A stretch of 64,000 bases of DNA from Oceanospirillum sp047518265 (GCA_047518265.1 JAKZRG010000005.1:151002-215001); one strand, 5' to 3'. Shown: positions 28,080 to 37,286, numbered from the stretch's first letter. Numbers and translations are program-made. Notes: a model not told the origin generated them from the letters alone.

Positions 28080-29105
28080 ATGAAGAAGTTAAGTCAAAAA
28101 ATATCAGGGGTGCTTACCGCAGCTGCTCTTTCTGTGGGCGCTTTATCTCTGACCCTACCAACACAGGTTCAGGCGGCACAGAACGGTCATATTCTGGCCC
28201 ATGTGATGCCAACGGATCATATTTTTAACAGTGTTTCCGAACAGTTTATCTCCAAGCTGGATGAGCTTTCTTCCGGTACGGTAAAAATCGAATATCACCC
28301 TGGTGGCGACTTGGGGGACTGGTCGACGATTACCGAGCAGGTGATGCAAGGTGCATTGCCCATGACCATGGCGTGGTCTAACTCCGAATTAGACCCTCGT
28401 CTGGATATTGCCAATCTGGGTTATGTTGCCGATGACTGGGCCAGTGCCACAAAAGTCTACGGCCCCGGCAGTAAGATGGATAATCTGTTTTCAGAGATCT
28501 ACGACGGTTTAAATGTGGAATTGTTGGGCACCCTACCAACGGATTTCACCGGTTATGTGGTACGTAAAGGCGTGGATGTGCCGGTAAAAATTCCGCAAGA
28601 CTCCAAAGGCTTTAAGATCCGGGTACCTAACTACCCTATGGCCATCGACCGCTATAGCGCATTAGGTTTCTCTGTGGTGCCTATGGCATTTTCTGAAGTG
28701 CATACGGCCCTGCAAACCGGTGCCATTGATGGTCGTGCCTTCTCTCCCCCGTATGAAGTGTTGATGTTCCGTGATGTTCTACGTGCTTATGTCTATACCC
28801 GCGAATCTTTTGAACCGACCTTCTGGATCGCCAGTAAAAGCTGGTTGGCAGGTTTAAGTGATCAGGAGCGCGCTTGGGTACGTGAAGCCGCAGACTATGC
28901 CACCACTTGGGCTTGGGATAATGCAGAAGCGTTCAGTGATGGTTGGTTAGACAAAATCCGTGCCGCAGGGATTGATGTACTGGAGCAAGATCCAGCTCAA
29001 GCCGCTGCGTATAAACAGACGGTAATGAAAGTTGAGTGGCCGATTATGGAAGGCCTGTTGGGTAAAAAAATCATGTCTGATCTAAAAGAAACTGCCGGTC
29101 TGTAA
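28080..29105 (+). CDS. TRAP transporter solute receptor, DctP family (cassette 1)
   Basis: 341 residues with a signal peptide cut near VQAAQ. DctP features are visible: HVMPTDHIFNSVSEQF near the N-terminus, the RVPNYPMAIDRY segment containing the conserved ligand-carboxylate Arg, and FSEVHTALQTGAIDGRAF. It delivers a carboxylate-bearing solute to the DctQ/DctM pair downstream. Immediate proximity to creatinase makes creatine a natural candidate ligand; this is an inference. It is closely similar to the receptor at 34051. Confidence 0.92.
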   Translation: MKKLSQKISGVLTAAALSVGALSLTLPTQVQAAQNGHILAHVMPTDHIFNSVSEQFISKLDELSSGTVKIEYHPGGDLGDWSTITEQVMQGALPMTMAWSNSELDPRLDIANLGYVADDWASATKVYGPGSKMDNLFSEIYDGLNVELLGTLPTDFTGYVVRKGVDVPVKIPQDSKGFKIRVPNYPMAIDRYSALGFSVVPMAFSEVHTALQTGAIDGRAFSPPYEVLMFRDVLRAYVYTRESFEPTFWIASKSWLAGLSDQERAWVREAADYATTWAWDNAEAFSDGWLDKIRAAGIDVLEQDPAQAAAYKQTVMKVEWPIMEGLLGKKIMSDLKETAGL

Positions 29106-29148
29106 GGCGTAGGGATCTTTAGACAAGAGTTTAGACAAGAGCCCATAA

Positions 29149-29180
29149 AGAGCCTGCAAGTACCCTTTGCAGGCTCTTTT
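29149..29180 (+). terminator. Attenuating hairpin between dctP and dctQ of cassette 1
   Basis: Eleven-base perfect arms AGAGCCTGCAA / TTGCAGGCTCT followed by TTTT. Such hairpins after TRAP receptor genes keep receptor in excess over the membrane subunits. Confidence 0.75.
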
Positions 29181-29204
29181 GATATCACACTCAACGGGAG
29201 CCTA

Positions 29205-29795
29205 ATGATGAGTATCGAATATACCCACCCGGATGAAATGGTTGGCCCCTCTTATGTTAAAGCCGTGCCAGAATCGGCCAAAGCCAATCCAAGTCTGTTT
29301 TATCGTTTGGAAGCACGGTTAGCTCAAGTGATTGCTGTAGCCATGGTGATTTCCACCATTGCCTTAGGTCTGCTAATGGCCGCTCAGGTGGTCATGCGTT
29401 ATGGCTTGGAATCCCCTTTTTTAGGTATCGAAGAGCTGGCTCCCATGCTGGCGCTATGGGCCTATTTTCTGGGCATGATTTATGCCACTCGGGATCAGGA
29501 TCATATCTCCGGTGGCATTGTTGCTCTGATCTTTAAGAACCGCACCCTTATTCAAGCGATTCGCTTAGCAGGTAGTTTTGCCTGTTTATTAGCGGTCTGT
29601 GTGTTCGGTTATTTTGCCCTGAAATTTGCCATGTTCAATTTTGATCTGGGTCGAAAGAGCATCTATATGCGCTGGCCTAAGTATCTGTGGGATTTCAGTA
29701 TGGTGACGGGTTTTGCCTTGATGGCGTTTTATTACTGTCTGCAAATTATCGCTGAGATACGAGATCTAAGATCCGGTTCAAATAACCAGTCTTAG
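29205..29795 (+). CDS. TRAP transporter small permease, DctQ family (cassette 1)
   Basis: 196 residues with four membrane helices and the DctQ pattern GIEELAPMLALWAYFLGMIYATRDQDHISGG. It pairs with the DctM subunit. ATG 29205 (with 29208 as alternative) follows ACGGGAG. Paralogous to the gene at 33392 (SPFLGTEELAPMLALWVYFLGM there). Confidence 0.9.
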   Translation: MMSIEYTHPDEMVGPSYVKAVPESAKANPSLFYRLEARLAQVIAVAMVISTIALGLLMAAQVVMRYGLESPFLGIEELAPMLALWAYFLGMIYATRDQDHISGGIVALIFKNRTLIQAIRLAGSFACLLAVCVFGYFALKFAMFNFDLGRKSIYMRWPKYLWDFSMVTGFALMAFYYCLQIIAEIRDLRSGSNNQS

Positions 29796-29896
29796 GTGCT
29801 CGGAATTAGATGCTTGGATTCAGGTACTAGAACTCAGCTATTCAGTTTTAAGCACGTAAGCAAGATAAGCAAAACAATAAAAAGTAAGGTGTGGTC

Positions 29897-31192
29897 ATGA
29901 CAATATTCTTCCTGACGATTGGAATTGTCGTTCTACTACTGCTGCTTGAAGTACCAGTAGGTTTTTCTTTTGGTCTCGGTGCACTGTTCTATGGTGTGGT
30001 AAGCGGTACCGATATCTCCTTTCATGCGGGTTATGGATATTCCCAAGTGGGGGCCTTTTCTCTCTTAGCCTTGCCTCTTTTTGTACAGGCCGGAACCTTG
30101 ATGGGTACGGGCGGTATATCAGAGCGCTTGTTGGATTTTGTGAATGCCTTTGTAGGCCGAACAAAAGGTGGTTTAGGTGCGGTAACCGTACTGAGTTGTG
30201 CCATGTTTGGCGCGATCTCTGGTAGTGCGTCGGCAGCCATTGCAGCCATCGGCAGAATCATGGTGCCAAGGATGATCAAAGAGGGTTATCCCGAAGGCCA
30301 TGCCACGGCATTGGTTGCGGTATCTTCCGTATTAGCCCTGATGATTCCTCCTAGCATTCCCATGATCGTGTTTGCTATTGCAACACGTCAGTCCGTAGCA
30401 AAGGTATTTCTGGCTACCATGTTGCCGGGTATCTTGTTGGCACTGGTGTACTGTGCTCTGAACTTCTGGTTCCTGCGTAATAACAACACCATCAAGGTTT
30501 CTCCTAAGTTACCTCTGAAGGATGTGGGTAAAGAGATCTGGACCGCCGGTAAACGCGCGACTCTCGCCATTATCATGCCCTTTATTATTCTGGGTGGTAT
30601 TTACAGTGGGGTTGCGACACCGACAGAGGCCGGGGCGGTTGCTCTGGTTTATACCCTGTTTGTGGGTTTTGTCATCTATCGCACCATGACCATACGCAAT
30701 CTGTTTGAATCCAGTAAGGATGCGGCCATTTTAACCGGTTCGGTGATTATGGTGCTCTTCTTCCTGTTTATTCTCAGTCGCGGCATGATCCTCGCGCAGA
30801 TTCCTAATCAGTTTGCGGAACTCCTGCTCAGTATCTCGGATAACAAAATCATTCTATTGCTGATTATCAACCTGCTCTTATTGTTGATGGGCATGATTGT
30901 TGATGATGTTTCCGGTGGGGTATTAGCGGCCATTATTCTAATGCCCGTAGTGCAGCAAATTGGTATCGATCCTATTCACTTTGCCGCCATTGTGGGCACT
31001 AACTTAGGTTTGGGGAATATATCACCGCCCTGTGCGCCCTTGCTCTATATGGCCGGGGGAGTCACCAAGCTCTCCCTCGATAAATATATTGGGCCAACCA
31101 TGAAGTTCCTCTTGTTAGGGCATCTGCCCATGGTCTTTATCGTGACCTTTATACCTGAGCTGAGCTTGTGGTTACCCAGCTTATTGGATTGA
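29897..31192 (+). CDS. TRAP transporter large permease, DctM family (cassette 1)
   Basis: 431 residues, about 12 membrane helices, with DctM landmarks FGAISGSASAAIAAIG, IPPSIPMIVFAIATRQSVA and GTNLGLGNISPPCAPLL. It forms the sodium-coupled translocation pathway. ATG 29897 (AAGG seven bases upstream) is chosen over GTG 29891 and gives the same length as the paralogue at 32083. Confidence 0.93.
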   Translation: MTIFFLTIGIVVLLLLLEVPVGFSFGLGALFYGVVSGTDISFHAGYGYSQVGAFSLLALPLFVQAGTLMGTGGISERLLDFVNAFVGRTKGGLGAVTVLSCAMFGAISGSASAAIAAIGRIMVPRMIKEGYPEGHATALVAVSSVLALMIPPSIPMIVFAIATRQSVAKVFLATMLPGILLALVYCALNFWFLRNNNTIKVSPKLPLKDVGKEIWTAGKRATLAIIMPFIILGGIYSGVATPTEAGAVALVYTLFVGFVIYRTMTIRNLFESSKDAAILTGSVIMVLFFLFILSRGMILAQIPNQFAELLLSISDNKIILLLIINLLLLLMGMIVDDVSGGVLAAIILMPVVQQIGIDPIHFAAIVGTNLGLGNISPPCAPLLYMAGGVTKLSLDKYIGPTMKFLLLGHLPMVFIVTFIPELSLWLPSLLD

Positions 31193-31313
31193 TGGTTCCA
31201 GTGAATAACAGAGGCTCCCTAGCCCCTGTTATTCATTTTCATTGTTATAAATAACCTAATTTTTAAGCCTTATGATTTGTGATTAAGGGCTGTAATACCT
31301 CTGGAGCCTTATT

Positions 31314-31943
31314 ATGTTGCATTGGTTATTAACCGTTGTTGGTAAAGATCAACCTGAGCTGTTGCAGAAATTTTGTGGCACGATTGGATTAATGGAAGGC
31401 ATTTTTTTAGACAGTCAGCAAACGGTGATAGCCGGAAATGTTATGGCGATGTATCGGATCTGTCTGCCTCGGAATCACCTGAGCTTTGCCCGTAAAATGT
31501 TTGATGAGTTTGAAGAAAAGGGTTTGGATATTTCCATTAAGACGTTACCTACCGAATCTTTGCAAGAGAGGCCCTGTTTGATATTGAACCTACGGGGTCA
31601 ATATCGATTCAGCATCGACCATGATATTCGCATGATATTGGAGAGTCACGGGGCGGTGATTGAGCACTTGAATCAATCTTATTTGGGACAGGTAGAAGAG
31701 GGAGAATATCCTTTTAGTGCGAAGATCCGTGCACAAATAACACAGCCGATATCCAAGGCTAACTTGTTGCAGGCACTGTATCGTTTAGCGCCAAGATTAC
31801 TCATAGATCTTAATATTACTGATATGAGAAATGAAGCAAGTGAACAGGAACAGCTTGATCGATTACAGGAGCCGTTTGATCAATTGCAGGAGCAACAGGA
31901 GCCCATAAAATCATTATCAATGGGCTCGCTCTTAGAACATTAA
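31314..31943 (+). CDS. GcvR-like ACT-domain regulatory protein, copy 1
   Basis: 209 residues. The start LLTVVGKDQPELLQKFCGTI is the usual opening of an ACT domain, and a second ACT-like part follows around residues 85-170; the arrangement resembles GcvR, the glycine-cleavage repressor partner. The C-terminus is rich in Glu and Gln. A ribosome site GGAG is seven bases upstream. A nearly identical copy occurs at 47021. Its place after a creatinase-TRAP cluster would fit control of glycine or sarcosine metabolism. The function assignment is by resemblance only. Confidence 0.7.
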   Translation: MLHWLLTVVGKDQPELLQKFCGTIGLMEGIFLDSQQTVIAGNVMAMYRICLPRNHLSFARKMFDEFEEKGLDISIKTLPTESLQERPCLILNLRGQYRFSIDHDIRMILESHGAVIEHLNQSYLGQVEEGEYPFSAKIRAQITQPISKANLLQALYRLAPRLLIDLNITDMRNEASEQEQLDRLQEPFDQLQEQQEPIKSLSMGSLLEH

Positions 31944-32000
31944 CAGATGATCAAAGGCCTCATTAATACATTAGATTTTCAATGGGGAGCCTGCAATCAC

Positions 32001-32040
32001 AAAACCAAACTTAGTCCTGTATAGGATTAAGTTTGGTTTT
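32001..32040. terminator. Bidirectional terminator between the two TRAP cassettes
   Basis: Arms starting AAAACCAAACTTA and ending TAAGTTTGGTTTT, with A-run on one side and T-run on the other. It separates the convergent GcvR-like gene and the second dctM gene. Confidence 0.85.
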
Positions 32041-32082
32041 CGAGCCGAGGGTAAAGCTTACTTTTTATAAGTTAATATCTAT

Positions 32083-33378
32083 CTAGTCCAATAAACTCGG
32101 TAGATACAAGCTCAGCTCAGGTACAAAGGTTACAAGGAAAACCATGGGTAAGTGGCCAAATATCAAGAACTTCATGGTTGGACCAATATACTGGTTCAAT
32201 GGCAACTTGGTAACGCCACCGGCCATATATAACAGAGGTGCGCAGGGCGGTGAGATATTACCTAATCCTAGATTGGTACCCACAATTGCAGCGAAGTGAA
32301 TAGGATCAATGCCTATCTTATCGACAACGGGCATTAGAATAATTGCAGCCAAAACACTGCCGGATACATCGTCAACAATCATGCCCATGATAAGCAGCAG
32401 CAAATTGATAATTAACAGTAGGACAATCTTATTTTCTGAGATACTCAGCAAAATATCGGCAAATTGATTAGGAATTTGCGCCAGTACCATACCTCTGCTC
32501 ATAATGAACAGGAAGAACAGCACCATCATTACAGCCCCAGTTAGCGTCGCCGATTCCAATGTCGCTTCATAAAGGTTACGCAGTGTCATACCTTTATAAA
32601 TAAAGAAACCAACAATTAAGGTATATATTAACGCTACTGCACCGGCTTCAGTTGGCGTACAAACACCGCTGTAAATACCACCTAAAATAATAAGCGGCAT
32701 AATGATCGCAAAGGTTGCCTCGCGACCTGTTTTTGTAATTTCCTTAGCGACTTCCTTAAAAGGTAATGAAGGTGCAACCTTAATGGTTGTATTTTTACGT
32801 AAGAAGAAAAAGTTTAACGCACAATAGATTAGCGCCAATAAAATACCGGGGCCCATGGTTGCTAAAAAGGCTTTGGCAACAGAGATACGAGTCGCAATAG
32901 CAAAGACAATCATTGGAATGCTGGGCGGAATTAGCAAGGCCAGAACAGAAGAGACAGCAACAAGAGATGTTGCATGTCCTGCAGGATAGCCCTCCTTGAT
33001 CATGCGTGGCACCATGATTTTTCCAATGGCTGCAATCGCCGCAGATGCACTACCAGAGATGGCTCCAAATAGCGCACAGCTCAATACCGTAACAGCACCC
33101 AAGCCTCCTTTTGTACGTCCTACAAAAGAGTTTACAAAATTCAGTAAACGCTCTGATATTCCTCCAGCACTCATCAATGTACCGGAAAGCACGAACAATG
33201 GCAGCGCTAATAATGAAAATGAAGCAACCTGAGAATAGCCATACCCGGCATGAAATGAGATATCGGTACCTGTCGATACACCATACAATAAAGCACCAAC
33301 ACCGAATGCAAATCCAACTGGCACTTCTATCAATAGCAACAAAATAACCGCCACTACAGTAATAAAGAAAATAGTCAT
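32083..33378 (-). CDS. TRAP transporter large permease, DctM family (cassette 2)
   Basis: 431 residues when started at ATG 33378, exactly the length of the cassette 1 paralogue; the longer frame to 33429 would overlap the dctQ stop. Landmarks FGAISGSASAAIAAIG and NLGLGNISPPCAPLLYMAGG are conserved between the two. It lies 13 bases after dctQ in one operon. Confidence 0.93.
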   Translation of the reverse strand: MTIFFITVVAVILLLLIEVPVGFAFGVGALLYGVSTGTDISFHAGYGYSQVASFSLLALPLFVLSGTLMSAGGISERLLNFVNSFVGRTKGGLGAVTVLSCALFGAISGSASAAIAAIGKIMVPRMIKEGYPAGHATSLVAVSSVLALLIPPSIPMIVFAIATRISVAKAFLATMGPGILLALIYCALNFFFLRKNTTIKVAPSLPFKEVAKEITKTGREATFAIIMPLIILGGIYSGVCTPTEAGAVALIYTLIVGFFIYKGMTLRNLYEATLESATLTGAVMMVLFFLFIMSRGMVLAQIPNQFADILLSISENKIVLLLIINLLLLIMGMIVDDVSGSVLAAIILMPVVDKIGIDPIHFAAIVGTNLGLGNISPPCAPLLYMAGGVTKLPLNQYIGPTMKFLIFGHLPMVFLVTFVPELSLYLPSLLD

Positions 33379-33391
33379 AGCTTTTACCCAA

Positions 33392-33976
33392 TCACACTTT
33401 GCTATTCTTGAAATGCTTAACTTCGACAATGAGCTGAAGAACGTAGTAGCAACCTACCAGTACAAACCCTGTGAACATGCTGAAATCCCAAAGAGATTTT
33501 GGCCAACGTAGATAGAGGCTTTTTCGTCCCAATTCAAAGTTGAAACTGGCAAATTCCCAGGCGTAAAATCCAAAGATGATGGTGGCAATCAAGCAGACCA
33601 GAGTGCCAAATATACGTACGCCATCGATCACTCGTTGATTACTGAAGATCAGGGTAATTATGCCTCCGGTGATATGTTCCCGTTCTCGTGTAGCATTCAC
33701 CATGCCCAGAAAATAGACCCACAACGCCAACATTGGAGCGAGCTCTTCAGTGCCTAAAAAGGGTGACTCTATGCCATATCGCATAATCACCTGAGAGAAC
33801 ATCAAAAAGCCTAGTGACAGGGATGTAGCGACCAACAAAAAGCGAACAACCCTGATAAACTTCCGCTCAAACCGATAAAATGTATTAATGTTGCTTTGTT
33901 CCTGTACGGGTACAGGTTTAAGGCTTTCCGGCCCAATACAAGCATCCAGATGAGACGCAGTAAGATCTCCGCTCAT
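33392..33976 (-). CDS. TRAP transporter small permease, DctQ family (cassette 2)
   Basis: 194 residues, four membrane helices, with GTEELAPMLALWVYFLGMVNATREREH as DctQ signature region and SLYLRWPKSLWDFSMF near the C-terminus as in cassette 1. Lies between the receptor and large-permease genes on the minus strand. Confidence 0.9.
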   Translation of the reverse strand: MSGDLTASHLDACIGPESLKPVPVQEQSNINTFYRFERKFIRVVRFLLVATSLSLGFLMFSQVIMRYGIESPFLGTEELAPMLALWVYFLGMVNATREREHITGGIITLIFSNQRVIDGVRIFGTLVCLIATIIFGFYAWEFASFNFELGRKSLYLRWPKSLWDFSMFTGFVLVGCYYVLQLIVEVKHFKNSKV

Positions 33977-34009
33977 AACCCCAGCCCTCTTAGCACTAGT
34001 GATTCAGGC

Positions 34010-34036
34010 AGGCCATCGCGCTAAGCGGGATGGCCT
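34010..34036 (-). terminator. Stem-loop between dctP and dctQ of cassette 2
   Basis: Eight-base arms AGGCCATC / GATGGCCT with an 11-base loop, no T-run. It is at the same place as the cassette 1 hairpin and may set receptor excess through message stability. Confidence 0.5.
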
Positions 34037-34050
34037 ATATAGATAAGATG

Positions 34051-35073
34051 TTATTGATTAGATGCAGCTTTTAGCTCGTTCATGGTGTTTTTACCTAATA
34101 ACCGCTCCATGATCGGCCACTCGGTAGATACCACGTGTTGTTTGTACTTTTTAAGCTGTGTCGGTGTTAACTCAACAACATCAATACCGGCTGCACGGAT
34201 CTTGTTAAACCAACCGGCGCTGTCTTTTTCCGCATTGTCCCAAGCCCAATTTGTTGCTGCCGCTGCTGAGGATTTCATCCAGACCTGCTCTTCAGCGCTC
34301 AAGTTGTTAAACCATTTTTTATTGGCTAACCAGAAAGTCGTTTCAAATGACTCTCGGGTATATACATAAGCTTCTAATACATCTTGGAACATCAGTACTT
34401 CAGAAGGAGGGGAGTAAGCCCGGCCATCAATACCTCCGGTTTGTAATGCAGTGTGTACTTCGGAAAACGCCATAGGTACAACGGAGAAACCAAGAGCCTG
34501 ATAGCGATCAATTGCCATCGGGAAATTTGGTACTCGCATCTTAAAACCTTTGGTATCAGTAGGGACGTCAACAGGGACGTTCAGACCTTTACGTACCACA
34601 AAGCCGGTAAAGTCAGTAGGTACAGTACCCAGTAGAACCATGCCTAAATCATCGTAGATATCTCCAAACAGTTGTTCCATTTTACTGCCTGGGCCATAAA
34701 GCTTACGTGCGGTACTCCAGTTATCTGCAACATAACCGAGGTTGGCCACATCTAGGCGAGGATCAAGCTCCGAATTAGCCCAAGCCATCGTCATAGGCAC
34801 AGCACCACGCATCACCTGCTCAGTGATTGTGCTCCAATCCCCTAAATCGCCGCCTGGGTGGTATTCAATCTTCATTTTCCCAGCAGACTCAGCATCCAGT
34901 TTTGCCATAAACTTTTCGGATACTTTATGGAAGATATGATCCGTTGGCATGACATGAGCCAAAATATGGCCTTCTCCCGCCAATGCAGTCTTCGCTCCCA
35001 GCGTACAGACCATCGCAGCAGCAACAGAGCAGCTTGCAATAATCCTCTTCAGTTTTTTATTCAGCGTGAACAT
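34051..35073 (-). CDS. TRAP transporter solute receptor, DctP family (cassette 2)
   Basis: 340 residues from ATG 35073 (GAGGGTGAAG just upstream); the longer frame to 35148 would add a charged leader before the signal peptide. Signal peptide ends near TALAG. Conserved with cassette 1: HILAHVMPTDHIFHKVSEKF, RVPNFPMAIDRY and FSEVHTALQTGGIDGRAY. Substrate differs or overlaps with cassette 1. A 34-base palindrome of the GTATAC type lies 134 bases upstream, tying it to the regulon of the two GntR genes. Confidence 0.92.
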   Translation of the reverse strand: MFTLNKKLKRIIASCSVAAAMVCTLGAKTALAGEGHILAHVMPTDHIFHKVSEKFMAKLDAESAGKMKIEYHPGGDLGDWSTITEQVMRGAVPMTMAWANSELDPRLDVANLGYVADNWSTARKLYGPGSKMEQLFGDIYDDLGMVLLGTVPTDFTGFVVRKGLNVPVDVPTDTKGFKMRVPNFPMAIDRYQALGFSVVPMAFSEVHTALQTGGIDGRAYSPPSEVLMFQDVLEAYVYTRESFETTFWLANKKWFNNLSAEEQVWMKSSAAAATNWAWDNAEKDSAGWFNKIRAAGIDVVELTPTQLKKYKQHVVSTEWPIMERLLGKNTMNELKAASNQ

Positions 35074-35206
35074 TAACTTCACCCTCTTTCTCATTGTTTT
35101 TATCGGCTGTTGGCTATCTAGGTCGATTTTTGGAAGCCACCTATACACCTTGCTATGGCACCTTTTTCCTGTTGAAGGAATAGCTGGTGCCTATTTATAA
35201 AAACAT

Positions 35207-35240
35207 AAAACAACTTAGCTGTATACAGCTAAGTTGTTTT
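35207..35240. promoter_or_regulatory. 34-base perfect palindrome, operator of the GTATAC regulon
   Basis: The left half AAAACAACTTAGCTGTA is exactly complementary to the right half. The core AGCTGTATACAGCT recurs at other promoters of the region and fits operators of FCD-type GntR regulators (palindromes centred on GTATAC). It lies between the divergent dctP2 and AtzG-like genes, nearer the position expected for the dctP2 promoter (a TATAAA-like minus-strand element is at 35194-35199). Confidence 0.75.
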
Positions 35241-35409
35241 TAATGTAAAAGTCTCTTTCTCTGCATAATTAACCTTATGATTCACTGCGGAATATCTCCG
35301 TATAAAAATTGTGAAAAACACTGTTTATAGCCTGATATGCAGTTTTATTGGGCCTATATAAGGAAGGGTTCTCTTGATTGACAAGTAATAAGTATTTCTA
35401 TTCGTGCTA

Positions 35410-35457
35410 TTGACAAAAAATGGCTCAGCCTTTTTAATCCTGCTGTATACAGCAGGA
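35410..35457 (+). promoter_or_regulatory. Promoter and operator of the amidase operon
   Basis: TTGACA (35410-35415), 17 bases, TTTAAT (35433-35438), then at once a 20-base perfect palindrome with halves TCCTGCTGTA / TACAGCAGGA (35438-35457). The palindrome covers the likely transcription start and runs into the AGGAGG ribosome site of the gene at 35465. Repressor binding here would block initiation, and in the RNA it could also mask the ribosome site. Confidence 0.75.
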
Positions 35458-35464
35458 GGAAAAA

Positions 35465-35683
35465 ATGAAGCCAATAAAAAAAGAGACCTTGGAAAATGTT
35501 TTACAGGAACTCTCTTGTCACCCCTGTAGCAACAAAGAGCTGGATGAGTTGGTTGAGCCTCAAATGGGAGTGATTTCGGGCTTCCAAGATTTGCTCAAAG
35601 AGCTTGAGCACTTGAGAACGCTTCCATTGGGAGAGCTACCTCCAGCAGGGCCTGTACAACCGTCAAAACAGATCAAGGTATAA
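35465..35683 (+). CDS. Small AtzG-like subunit preceding the amidase
   Basis: 72 residues, mostly helical and acidic, with two Cys in ELSCHPCSN. Size, position four bases before an amidase gene, and the pattern ending LGELPPAGP resemble AtzG/GatC-like small partners of amidase-signature enzymes such as AtzE. It probably stabilises or shields the amidase. Strong AGGAGG site upstream. Identification is by context more than by sequence. Confidence 0.65.
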   Translation: MKPIKKETLENVLQELSCHPCSNKELDELVEPQMGVISGFQDLLKELEHLRTLPLGELPPAGPVQPSKQIKV

Positions 35684-35687
35684 GCAG

Positions 35688-37070
35688 ATGGAAGAGATTA
35701 TTTACTCCAATATCATAGAGTTAAGACAAAAATTGGACAGTGGAGAGTTAACTCCAGTTGAGCTGGCAGATGCTTATCAGCAACGCATTGATAGTGTGAA
35801 CCCTCGTAATCCTGTATTTATTAGCCTATGCCGTGAACAAACACTCAAACAAGCTGAAAAAGCTGAGCTCACTCACTCTTTATCGGGCATTCCATTCAGC
35901 TGTAAAGATCTCTATCACGCACGCAACCAAAAAACGACAGGAGGCTCACGTGTGATGGAGAACAGCATCAGTGATGATAGTGCCTTTGTTGTTGATCTAC
36001 TGGAAAAGCAGGGGGCGATTTTACAGGGTAAAAATAATTTACATGAGTTTGCCTATGGCGCGACGGGTGTAAATGACTACTTTGGTACGGTCAAAAATCC
36101 CTATGACAACCAACGATTAGCAGGAGGATCAAGCAGTGGGTCTGCTGCTGCTGTTGCATTAGGAATGAGTGCTTTTGCCTTAGGTACAGATACAGGGGGA
36201 TCGGTACGAGCACCTGCGGCGCTTTGTGGTGTTGTCGGTTTAAAACCAACCCTGGGTAGAATCAGTTTACGAGGTGTTATCCCTTACTGTTGGACACTGG
36301 ATCATGCTGGAACCTTTACTCGTACGGTAAAAGATGCCGCCTTGCTGACGGATATTCTGAGTGAATACGATCCAGAAGATCCTAGCTGTGTTAATGCACC
36401 GCATCAGCCTTGTTTACCGGTGCTTGATAATCCTATTCAGGGGAAAAGAATCGGTGTGCCTGATCAATTCTTTTTTGAACATTGTGACCCAGAAATACTG
36501 GCTGCAACCCAGCAGGCCATTGATTACCTCAAGCAACAAGGCGCAGAGATTATCCCTGTAAAGATGCCATCCATGGAGCATACTCGAACCGTTTCACTGA
36601 CGGTTCAGCTACCAGAGGCCCTGTCTTATCACAGTGACTTTCTCCAACAACACCGAGAGCTTTATTCAGAAGAGTTCCGTTCAGGCTTTGCTGCAGGGCA
36701 GTTTATTTTAGCGGAGCATTATGTTCGGGCTAAACGCCTGATAGAAGGTTATCGACAACAGTTACAAAGTGTTTTTTGTGAGATTGATGTACTGATCACA
36801 CCGGGTTGCCCATCAATTGCACCCTTGATCGAAACCAATCAGGTTGAAACAGCCGGTATTTCGGAGCCTGCGGGTAACGCGATCACTCGTTATACATCAT
36901 TTTTCAATATGACGGGGAACCCCGCAATAACTCTACCATCAGGGTTACACAGCAAGGGGCTTCCTATGAGTATTCAATTGGTCGCTGATTTATTTAATGA
37001 ATCCACTTTATTGAATATTGCTCATCAGCTAGAAGACGGTATGGGAAAAATTACTCCTCCTTCAGCGTAA
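35688..37070 (+). CDS. Amidase-signature hydrolase (AtzE/GatA-like)
   Basis: 460 residues with the full Ser-cisSer-Lys triad region: Lys in FSCKDLYH, GGSSSGSAAAVA and TDTGGSVRAPA. It should hydrolyse a small amide or ureide in the cytoplasm. It is not GatA proper, as GatB/GatC are absent and it sits in a catabolic operon with a small AtzG-like partner, under a GTATAC operator. The exact substrate is not predictable; a biuret-, carbamoyl- or half-amide-type compound is likely. Confidence 0.88.
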   Translation: MEEIIYSNIIELRQKLDSGELTPVELADAYQQRIDSVNPRNPVFISLCREQTLKQAEKAELTHSLSGIPFSCKDLYHARNQKTTGGSRVMENSISDDSAFVVDLLEKQGAILQGKNNLHEFAYGATGVNDYFGTVKNPYDNQRLAGGSSSGSAAAVALGMSAFALGTDTGGSVRAPAALCGVVGLKPTLGRISLRGVIPYCWTLDHAGTFTRTVKDAALLTDILSEYDPEDPSCVNAPHQPCLPVLDNPIQGKRIGVPDQFFFEHCDPEILAATQQAIDYLKQQGAEIIPVKMPSMEHTRTVSLTVQLPEALSYHSDFLQQHRELYSEEFRSGFAAGQFILAEHYVRAKRLIEGYRQQLQSVFCEIDVLITPGCPSIAPLIETNQVETAGISEPAGNAITRYTSFFNMTGNPAITLPSGLHSKGLPMSIQLVADLFNESTLLNIAHQLEDGMGKITPPSA

Positions 37071-37230
37071 CCACTTAAAAGAGGTAGTTACAGGTTAGCG
37101 AGCTGAATGTGATTTCGCATTCAGATCATCGCTTCTCACGTTAGTCGGTAATCGCTGCCAGCTTTACATACCCATACAAAATTATCCCAACAGACTTTGA
37201 CCTGTAGCCAGAAAATATAGCGATTATTTG

Positions 37231-37256
37231 TCGAGAAACTTTTGTTTGGGTGCTTA
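37231..37256 (+). repeat. Dispersed 26-base repeat, copy
   Basis: Begins TCGAGAAACTTTT and ends GTGCTTA; differs from the copy at 11253-11278 at three bases, all A/G. Shorter relatives lie at 12232-12247, 25165-25187 and, inverted, 38610-38628. All are intergenic. Confidence 0.45.
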
Positions 37257-37286
37257 GCATTGTTTTTATTTTTTAATGAGATAATT

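Noticed and set aside
35688..37070. GatA subunit of aspartyl/glutamyl-tRNA amidotransferase
   Set aside because: No gatB or gatC nearby; the operon and operator indicate catabolism, and the small partner looks AtzG-like.
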